From the NCBI GenBank assembly GCA_033557465.1, contig CM066034.1:410480159-410544158 (forward strand): a stretch of 64,000 bases of DNA, read 5' to 3'. The notes under the pieces are model-generated. The model was given only the letters and a program-made list of their open reading frames with translations. It was not told the DNA's origin and made no database searches. Of this stretch, positions 58,860 through 64,000 are shown piece after piece. This DNA comes from Ichthyophis bannanicus. Its lineage: Eukaryota > Chordata > Amphibia > Gymnophiona > Ichthyophiidae. Position 1 is the stretch's first letter. Every line of letters starts with the position of its first letter. Position numbers and translations under genes: made by a program.

Positions 58860-60490
58860 TGTCTCCCTTGAGAGAACCCAGGAAGAAGAAGAAGCCTTTG
58901 AAGGCGGCGTCCCTGGACGGCTCCGACTGCTTGGGTGCTCCCCAGGCCCAGTCCCGCAGTCCGAGACGCCCGTCCAAGGCGTCGGAGAAGGAGCAGCATG
59001 CGAAGGTCCCCTGGAAGGATCCAACAGCAGACTGGCCTCGGTCCCCAGACACCATCCTTGTCGAGGAATCCCCTACGGGGGAGCCAGCCTCTGGCCCAAG
59101 TCCCTCGGTGCCTGCGCCAAAGGCTGCAGAGCCTTCTGGTCTGGAGTGCAGTTTGTCTGCCTTCATGGACCAGCAGTGGGCGCTGTTGTCCAGCACAACC
59201 GGTTCAACCACCCCGACCACCAAGATGTCCCCAGAGGCTGAGCCGATCCTCGAGGTTCTCCGGCCTAGAGACGATCCTCGGCCAAGGTTGCGATCTGAGT
59301 TCTGCCCGGCGGGACAGCGGTCATCCCCAGCAAGTCTGCCGGGCACCAGCCGCATGGCATCGGGAGCCCCGTGGCCCGCAGAGCAGGCCCCCTACGAGTC
59401 CTCCACAGACTACTCCGAGTGGGAGATGGAGGATGAGGAGTCCCTAGATACCCGTCACCACCACAAGGTCCCATCTGACTCTCCCATCTCAGAGCCATCT
59501 CCGCCTGATGATATGGGTTCCTTGATTTTGTCAAGGACATGTCCAAGGCCCTGGCATTCCCGACAGAGTTGGAGGAGGATCCTCAGGCGGATGAGTTGGA
59601 GATCCTCCAGTATGAGGCCCCTCCGTGGGAATCACTCATGGTGCCCACCCTCCCATCCTAGAATGGCTGATGCTCTGAATGTGGGAGACACCGGCATCCA
59701 TGCTGGTGGTGAGCAAATGGCTCGACTCGATGTATCGAGTCCACTGGAGCCCGGGCTTCCAGAAGTCACAACTGCCGCATAACTCCAAGGTGGTGGTCGG
59801 CCGTGCGTCAGCTGAAAAACCAGAAGACGCACTCATCGGTGCCCCCTGGCAGAAAGGCACACATCCTGGACGCTCTCAGCATAAAGTGCTACCGGGGCTC
59901 AATGCTCATCAGCCGCATCCAGGCCTACCAGCTGTATTTGGGCATGTACCTGGGAGACCTGGCGAAGGAACTCACGGGGTTCTTGGCTGGTCTCTCTGAG
60001 GAATTTTTTTAGCAGTTCAAGAACCTGGCCAAAGCAGTCCGTGAATGTTCCAAATTCATGTCTTGAGCGGCTGATGACAGGTTTGAGTCAGCAGCTGGCA
60101 TCATTGAACGCCACCAAGCTTGGCTTCAGTCATACGATCTCAAGCAATGGGTTCAGGACAAATTGGTCAATGTGACCTGCCAAGGAGAGAACCTCTTTGG
60201 CAAACCCATGACTGACAAGGCTGCCGAGCTGGAGACTGAGTTCATGATGAGGACCAGGCTATCTAAAAAAAAAAAAAAAAAAACAACCCCACTGCCCCTC
60301 CCCAACGGAAGGGCTCGGGTAAAAAGCCCTTCTACCAAAGGAAGGTGGCTGCTTAAAGAAACTACCCACCTTATTAGGCCTCCCCAGCTCCCCAACAGGA
60401 TCAGCAGGCCAAGGGACAAGGGTGTGACCCACGTAAGCAGAAGGCTCCAAAACCCCAGGCACTGGCCCCAGCCCAGCCATGGGGGAGTTC
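58860..60490 (+). pseudogene. DIRS gag-like ORF1, copy G (5' part missing)
   Basis: Starts in the charged linker (SPLREPRKKKKPLKAASLDG, SPRRPSKASEKEQHAKVPWK), then QWALLSSTTGS. The piece DYSEWEMEDEESLDTRHHHK runs to about 59500, after which indels move the central domain between frames (FQKSQLPHNSKVVV near 59757; LYLGMYLGDLAKELTGFLAG near 59935). The C-terminal piece (from 60163) has LFGKPMTDKAAELETEFMMR, then an A17 run (60267-60283) that shifts the basic tail. No Cys/His cluster is present because the 5' part is absent. Confidence 0.72.
60267..60283 (+). repeat. A17 homopolymer inside DIRS G gag
   Basis: A run of 17 A within Lys codons of the basic gag tail. The other copies have AAGAAG-type codons here, so the run has expanded and disrupts the frame. 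Confidence 0.8.
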
Positions 60491-62256
60491 TTGACTCTTT
60501 GAGCATATCCTCTTTACCCCAAGGAGATCAGCAGCCCACAGGGGGGACGTCTGGCTCTCTATGCCCAGAGGTGGGTGACCATCACCACCAATTTCTGGCA
60601 TTAAGGGTAATCAGGGAGGGTTACCTCCTTCATTTGACTCGGACACCTCCCGCTTATTTCTCGGGAGAGCCCCTCAGGTCTCCCCTCCATCGGGACCTTT
60701 TTCTGAAGGAGTTGGCAGGACCTCTTGAGGACAAAACGGTGGAACCGGTGCCCCACCATCTCAAGGGCAAGGGGTTCTACTCCCGGTATTTCCTCATGCC
60801 AAAGAGGATAGGGGGTCTAAGGCTCATCCTCGACTTGTGCAACCTCAACAAATTCCTGGTGAGGGAAAAGTTCAAGATGCTCTCCCTTGGAACATTGCTG
60901 CTATACCTCCAGCAGGGAGACTGGCTATGCTCCTTAGTCCTAAAGGATGCTTATACCCACATCCTCATCCACCCCAACCACAGGCAGTATCTGCAGTTCA
61001 TGGTAAGGGGCAGGCATTTATAGTACAGGGTTCTCCCCTTTGGCTTAGCTTCTGCCCCAAGAGTTGTGGCTGCCTTCCTCCGGCTCCAGGGGGTCTTTGT
61101 CTTCCCCTACCTGGACGTCTGGCTCATGAAGGGCGGCACAGCCTCAGAGGTGTGGTAGGGCACCGCATGCACCATCCAAATTCTGCAACACTTGGGCTTC
61201 ATCATAAACTACCGCAAGTCTCACCTCCTCCCGACACAGTTTCTGGAGTTCATTGGAGCAAAGATCGACACTCTCCAGTTGAAGGCTTTCTTACCCAGGG
61301 ACTGAGCCAATCATCTCAGGTCTCTAGCTCAGGACATACAGTACTGCCCCTCAGTGCCCACCCAGCTTCTCCTACGCCTCCTCGGGCACATGGCCTCCAC
61401 GGTCCATGTCACCCCAGACACTCGCCTCCACATGAGGGTGCCGCAGTGGTGTCTCCGGGATCAGTGGTCTCAGGCCACGGGCCGCCTCCATGACAAAGTG
61501 TCTGTGACCAGCCAGTTGGTGGACTTGCTGGTCTGGTGGCAGTCGCCCCAGCATCTCGAGATGAGCATGTCTTTTCAGACCCCAAGCCACTCGAAGGTCC
61601 TCACCACGGACGCCTCCCTGCTTGGCTGGGGAGCCCACTGCGGAGACCTGCACTCAGGGCCACTGGTCACCAGATGAGAGCACCCAACCTCCTGGAGCTC
61701 CGAGCCATATACCTTGTCCTGAGGGTCTTCTATCACCACCTGCGTCACCAGTCAGTGCTGATCTAGACGGACAACTAGGTGGCGATGTTCTACGTGAACA
61801 AACAGGGGGGCACAGGGTCTCATGCCCTCTGTCAGGAGGCACTTGTTCTCTGGTCATACGTAGTCCAACAGGATATCCTCTTGCAGGTAGTGTACCTGCC
61901 AGGCCAGGACAACCTGCTGGCCGACAGACTCAGCAGAGTTCTCCAGCCGCACGAGTGGCAGCTGGACCCCAGGGTAGCCAGTCGGCTTTTACGGCTCTGG
62001 GGGGGAACCTTTGATGGATCTGTTCGCCAGCCTGGACAACTTTCAGTTGCCCTGCTTCTGCTTCCGGCAGGCCTACCCCTCCAGGGTGGCAGCGTATGTG
62101 TTCCTGGTCTCATGGTCGGAAGGCCTCATGTACGTCTTCCCTCCGATGCCGCTGATCGCCAATACATTGTTCAGGACCCTCCGTGACAGGTCCTTGCTCA
62201 TACTGATATCCCCTCGGTGGCCCAGGCAGCTGTGGTTCCCGCTGCTTCTGCAGTAG
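60491..62256 (+). pseudogene. DIRS reverse transcriptase / RNase H / methylase-like, copy G
   Basis: RT fingers GFYSRYFLMPKRIGGLRLIL near 60772, open to a TAG at 61021. The polymerase motif reads FPYLDVWLM near 61100, so the second catalytic Asp is Val. RNase H: VLTTDASLLGWGAHC near 61600; then LI-TAG-TDN-TAG-VAMFYVNKQGGTGS near 61760 with two stops around the third acidic residue; then LADRLSRVLQPHEW near 61918. The methylase-like tail (LFASLDNFQLPCF, FPPMPLIANTLFRTL, SPRWPRQLWFPLLLQ) runs to 62256. Inactive. Confidence 0.85.
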
Positions 62257-62329
62257 ACGGAGGAGGCTCCCATCCCCTTGGGGACCGCCCTGGGACTCCT
62301 ATCTCAGAAGGGGGGCTCTCTCCTTCACC

Positions 62330-63408
62330 CCAACCTGGGGCCCTGTCACTGACAGCGTGGCTGCTGAGAGGGTGACTCTGACCCCTTTCAACCTTCTGGT
62401 TGAGGTGGAGGACATATTGTGATGGCCTCTCTTAAGGCCTCTACTAGGAAGGCTTACACCCTCAAATGGCACAGGTTCTCTATTTGGTGCACCAAACATG
62501 GAGCTGATCCTTTCTCCTGTCCGGTGGCTCTGGTATTACAGTACCTTCTCCGCCTCTCTCAGTCCGGGCTCGTCTAACTCCGTCTGAGTGCACCTTAGTG
62601 CCCTGGTGGTGCATCACCATTTGGTTGACGGTAAGCCCCTCTTGGTCCTGCTGTTGGTGACCCATTTCCTTCGGGGCCTGCTCTTATCGAAGCCCTTGGT
62701 TTGCCCTCCGGCAACCAAATGGGACCTCAATGTAGTGTTGGAGCAGCTCACTCACCCACCCTTCGAGCCTCTAGCTATCTGCCACCTTCGCTACCTCTCT
62801 TGGAAGGTGGCTTTTCTGGTTGCGCTCACCTCCGTTCGCAGAGTTAGCAAGCTTCAGGCCCTTGTGCACGGAGGCGTCTTATACCTAGTACTACAAGAAA
62901 CAGAGTGGTGCTTCGCACGCACCCCAAATTCCTGCCGAAGGTAGTGTCGCCCTTCCTTCTCAACCAGGAAGTGGTGCTCCCTACCTTCTTTCCAAGACCT
63001 CACTCCAGTTGGGCGGAGACAGTCTTTCACACCCTGGACTGTAAGAGGGCCTTGTCCATCTATATCCAATGCACTCAGGGACAGCGCAAAGCTTCTCAGC
63101 TTTTCATCTCCTATGACCCAGTAGGCTGGGGAGGCGGTGACCAAACTTACGTTGTCCACCTGGGTGGCGGACTGTATTGCCCTCACATGAGCAGGGGAGG
63201 CTCCTGCTGTAAGGCGGCGTCACAGCGCACCATGCCAGGGCTATGGCGGCTTCAGTGGCAAACTTGTGCTCTGTCCCAATGGTGGACATCTGCTGGGCCA
63301 CTACCTGGTCTTTAGTCCATACCTTCACAGCCATTTACTGCCTGGAAAGAGAGTCCCGACGGGACAGTGCCTTTGGCCAGGCTGTGCTCCATAATCTTTT
63401 CAGGGTTT
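62330..63408 (+). pseudogene. DIRS tyrosine recombinase, copy G
   Basis: Fragments in several frames: ASTRKAYTLKWHRFSIWC near 62440, then LSALVVHHHLVDGKPLL (62588), RYLSWKVAFLVALTSVRRVS (first catalytic Arg) and VLRTHPKFLPKVVSPF (62905). The HxxR region reads TAHHARAMAAS in a shifted frame near 63220. The nucleophile region AIYCLERESRRDSAFGQ is near 63335, ending VLHNLFRV at about 63408. All catalytic residues can be found but no continuous frame links them. Confidence 0.82.
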
Positions 63409-63579
63409 AGGCAACTCCTACTCTCTGACCCTTCTGTGTTCAGACTACCAGAGTGCTGGTTTCATTGGACACAGGCGTCCTACTGTGGTCTGTGGGCACA
63501 GACTCAATTGCTGCTGCTTGTGGCTCCCCATGAGGGAGCCCTGTTTTTGCTATGGGCTTTCGGTAGCCTGTAGCTGGGG

Positions 63580-64000
63580 AGTCCCATATGTGGCAGTACC
63601 ATTTTGGTTACTGACATTCATGACTGGTGTCTAAAATGCCTCAGGCCCAATCACCAGCCATTAGAATGTCCCTTTTGTAAAAAAAGATGACAAAGAGAGG
63701 CCTGCAGAACTGAGCTTCCAAATTTGGAACTCTTTTTGCTTTGGATGCGGTTTCTTTGGCATCGATGTCATCTAGAACATCATCTTCCTGTCATGGATTT
63801 TAGGTATCTAACACAAGTCTCCATCAAAGACAGATCACCTCTCCAAAGGAAGATCTCATTCTAAGCATCGAGATGCCTCGGACATTGCCCTGGAGGTAGA
63901 TTGGCCAGCCAAACGGCCCCGGTGGGAGGACCTGTCCTCCAAAGCCATAGAAGGGCTCCAGGATGCTCCTAATGCTTCGACCTCAGGAGAGCTCCTGGTG
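63580..64000 (+). pseudogene. DIRS gag fragment, copy H (second subfamily), joined to DIRS G
   Basis: From about 63588 the sequence switches to the N-terminal gag region of the C/E subfamily: GSTILVTDIHDWCLKCLRP, then ECPFCKK, followed by TGA and decayed sequence parallel to copy E at 37735-38140 (compare KDRSPSKHRDASGI). The initiating part (MDKPAS..CSKC) is absent. It continues beyond the window. Confidence 0.8.

Larger units (their letters stand above)
58860..63587 (+). mobile_element. DIRS-group retrotransposon, copy G (both ends missing)
   Basis: Starts abruptly inside gag at 58860, next to the CR1, and ends at 63587 in CTGGGGAGTCCCATATGTG. That is just before the ICR should begin, and there it is joined to gag of another copy (H). 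All regions between are present: gag, RT, RNase H, methylase-like segment, recombinase. All are broken by stops and indels. Closest to copy F by its gag linker and RT wording. Confidence 0.88.

Overview
The window is eukaryotic repeat DNA. It contains no bacterial-type operon, no CRISPR array, no recognisable tRNA or rRNA, and no host exon that I can defend. It is a nested pile of retroelements: DIRS-group tyrosine-recombinase (YR) retrotransposons in at least eight copies (A to H, all on the + strand), a Penelope-like element (PLE), L2-clade LINEs, two CR1-clade LINE families, a fragment of a LINE with a restriction-like endonuclease (R4/Dong/Hero type), an L1-type element that carries only ORF1, and one badly broken endogenous retrovirus (ERV). 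Abundant DIRS together with PLE, CR1, L2 and a class I-like ERV suggests a large vertebrate genome. An amphibian is the best guess (caecilian, frog or salamander), but this is inference from repeat content alone.

Layout. 1-3248: right part of DIRS A, the least decayed copy, inserted into the endonuclease end of a minus-strand PLE (3249-7533). 7558-16338: C-terminal part of a minus-strand RLE-LINE, split by DIRS B (7721-15748) and cut again by DIRS C (16339-22746). DIRS B itself holds a minus-strand L2 (11147-13442). DIRS C is heavily decayed and holds an L2 fragment and a 128-bp palindrome. 22747-24976: unassigned. 24977-30715: DIRS D, with an open recombinase frame and one stop in the RT frame. 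30716-50849: a minus-strand ERV (gag, protease, RT, RNase H, integrase, env) exploded over about 20 kb by an L2 (34030-36825), DIRS E (37284-45896) and a CR1 (46512-~48000). DIRS E in turn carries the L1 ORF1-only element (39714-41279) and a second-family CR1 (42470-43838). 50850-57600: a minus-strand CR1 split by DIRS F (51091-55400). 57601-58850: second-family CR1. 58860-63587: DIRS G, lacking its ends. 63588-64000: gag of another DIRS copy (H), joined abruptly to G.

How the parts work together. Each DIRS copy is built as left inverted repeat, gag-like ORF1 with an N-terminal Cys/His cluster, RT/RNase H with a C-terminal Dam-methylase-like segment, a recombinase frame that overlaps the RT frame, an internal complementary region (ICR) matching both termini, and a right inverted repeat. 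The ICR is expected to template a circular intermediate that the recombinase inserts without a target duplication. Two DIRS subfamilies coexist: A/B/D/F/G (TTCTCCAGG left end, CAGTCCTCAC) and C/E/H (TATCTCCAGG left end, AGTCTTCAC). The most noteworthy items are the L1 ORF1-only element with intact ends and target duplication (a half-L1 analogue), the long stop-free second frame across RT/RNase H in several DIRS copies, splice-donor-like right termini of the DIRS copies, and the two-ORF architecture of the PLE.
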